Assembly (NCBI GenBank): GCA_041581935.1
Contig: JBFICP010000211.1
Span: 1-5,708, forward strand
Origin: JAABYT01 sp041581935
GTDB lineage: Bacteria; Pseudomonadota; Gammaproteobacteria; HK1
Reading direction: 5' to 3'
DNA length: 5,708 nt
In this document: in pieces, positions 4,936 through 5,708 of the stretch
Layout: each line of letters opens with the position of its first letter
How positions within the stretch are numbered: the first letter of the stretch is position 1
The notes under the pieces: model-generated
Databases searched by the model: none
What the model was told of the DNA's origin: nothing
The model's input: only the letters and a program-made list of their open reading frames with translations
Program-made: the position numbers and the translations under genes

Positions 4936-5708
4936 CTGTGTTGCCAGGCCTTCGGCCACGGCGGCGCCGAATCGCTTTGTCAGTTGCTCCAGGTACGAGC
5001 GCCCGGGCGTGAAGTCCACGATATTCTCGGCACCGATAACCTCCCGCGCCACGTAGGCGCTGCTGCCGAGCTCATCGACCAGCCCGAGCTCGATGCTCTT
5101 CTCGCCTGTCCAGATCAAACCGCTGAAAACGTTCTCGTCGCTCGCAAGACGGTCTCCGCGTCCAGTCTTGACCGCGTCGATGAACTGCCGATGGATCTCG
5201 TCGAGCATGCTGCGCACATGCTCGACGTCTTCGGGCTTCGCGGGAGAGAACGGGTCGAGAAATCCTTTTTGATCGCCCGCGGTCAGGAGGCGGCGCTCGA
5301 CGCCGAGCTTTTCCATGGCGTCGACGAAGCCGAATCCGTTCATGAGGACGCCGATGGATCCGACGACGCTGGATTGATTGGCGTAAATCTTGTCGGCGGA
5401 GGCCGCCACGTAGTATCCGCCCGAAGCACCGATGTCGGAGATGACCGCATACAGCGGTATCTCTGGAAACTCCTCCCGCAGGCGCACCACCTCGTCGTTG
5501 ATGTAGCCCGCTTGCACCGGGCTGCCGCCTGGGCTGTTGATGCGCAGGATAACCCCCTTGGTATTCTCGTCCTTGAAGGCGGCTTTCAACCCGGCCACGA
5601 TGCGATCGGCACTCGCATCCGAGTTATCGGAGATGATGCCACGCACCTCTACCAGGGCGGTGTGTGGCCCGTCGCCATCCGATCCGATCCAGTCATCCGG
5701 GAGATAGA
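4906..5708 (-). CDS. sppA: Signal peptide peptidase SppA, S49 serine protease (5' end beyond the window)
   Basis: Membrane-anchored serine protease with a Ser-Lys dyad that degrades leftover signal peptides and other membrane-associated peptides. The visible 266 residues (first whole codon at 5704-5706) cover the protease domain: VEVRGIIS (19-26), the oxyanion segment RINSPGGSP (55-63), the nucleophile in GASGGYY (93-99, Ser95), VGSIGV (115-120), and the general-base lysine in TAGDQKGFLDPFSP (142-155, Lys147). Ser and Lys are 52 residues apart, the same spacing as Ser147 and Lys199 of Bacillus subtilis SppA, so this is the short single-domain form rather than the long tandem E. coli form. A GTG at 5646 lies inside the conserved strand and is not the start; the frame stays open to the window edge, and the N-terminal membrane segment must lie outside. 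The last 30 nt overlap the 3' end of maf on the opposite strand. Confidence 0.94.
   Translation of the reverse strand, partial: YLPDDWIGSDGDGPHTALVEVRGIISDNSDASADRIVAGLKAAFKDENTKGVILRINSPGGSPVQAGYINDEVVRLREEFPEIPLYAVISDIGASGGYYVAASADKIYANQSSVVGSIGVLMNGFGFVDAMEKLGVERRLLTAGDQKGFLDPFSPAKPEDVEHVRSMLDEIHRQFIDAVKTGRGDRLASDENVFSGLIWTGEKSIELGLVDELGSSAYVAREVIGAENIVDFTPGRSYLEQLTKRFGAAVAEGLATQLGLGGSRLQ

Noticed and set aside
1..5708. A novel defence, mobile or biosynthetic system
   Set aside because: Every substantial open frame with family resemblance is a core housekeeping gene in a known order; no repeats arrays, integrase, transposase or unexplained gene-length space remains.

Overview
The window is a densely packed, high-GC chromosomal segment that reads as a core lipid-synthesis locus of a gammaproteobacterium. 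That placement is inferred from two things. The proteins align well with remembered E. coli counterparts (FabD, FabH, FabG, PlsX, L32, YceD, YceF). The gene order sppA / maf / yceD-rpmF-plsX-fab is also the one known from Pseudomonas and enteric relatives, here with fabH between plsX and fabD as in E. coli. I cannot name a genus.

Layout from the right end to the left: sppA (minus strand, 5' end cut by the window) converges on maf/yceF (plus strand), and their 3' ends overlap by 30 bp. A 155-bp divergent spacer separates maf from yceD and holds the best promoter in the window, firing leftward into yceD. From there the minus strand reads yceD, a 169-nt gap, rpmF (ribosomal protein L32), plsX, fabH, a 131-nt gap, fabD and fabG (cut by the left edge). 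The links rpmF-plsX (3-nt gap), plsX-fabH (4-nt overlap) and fabD-fabG (4-nt overlap) are tight enough for translational coupling. The two longer gaps hold predicted RNA structure: small hairpins ahead of rpmF, and a hairpin followed by seven U residues between fabH and fabD. The second could end or attenuate transcription inside the cluster.

Functionally, FabD makes malonyl-ACP, FabH condenses acetyl-CoA with malonyl-ACP to start a chain, and FabG performs the first reduction in each elongation cycle. PlsX turns finished acyl-ACP into acyl-phosphate for phospholipid synthesis. YceD (23S rRNA accumulation protein family) and L32 tie the locus to ribosome assembly. Maf is a nucleotide-pyrophosphatase housekeeping protein and SppA a membrane-bound peptidase. 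acpP and fabF are expected beyond the left edge but are not visible.

All genes look intact with conserved catalytic residues. I found no mobile element, CRISPR array, tRNA, rRNA or foreign-looking gene, and no evidence of an undescribed system. The points worth checking are regulatory: the fabH/fabD terminator-like element, a near-leaderless yceD start, structure in the rpmF leader, and the sppA/maf overlap.
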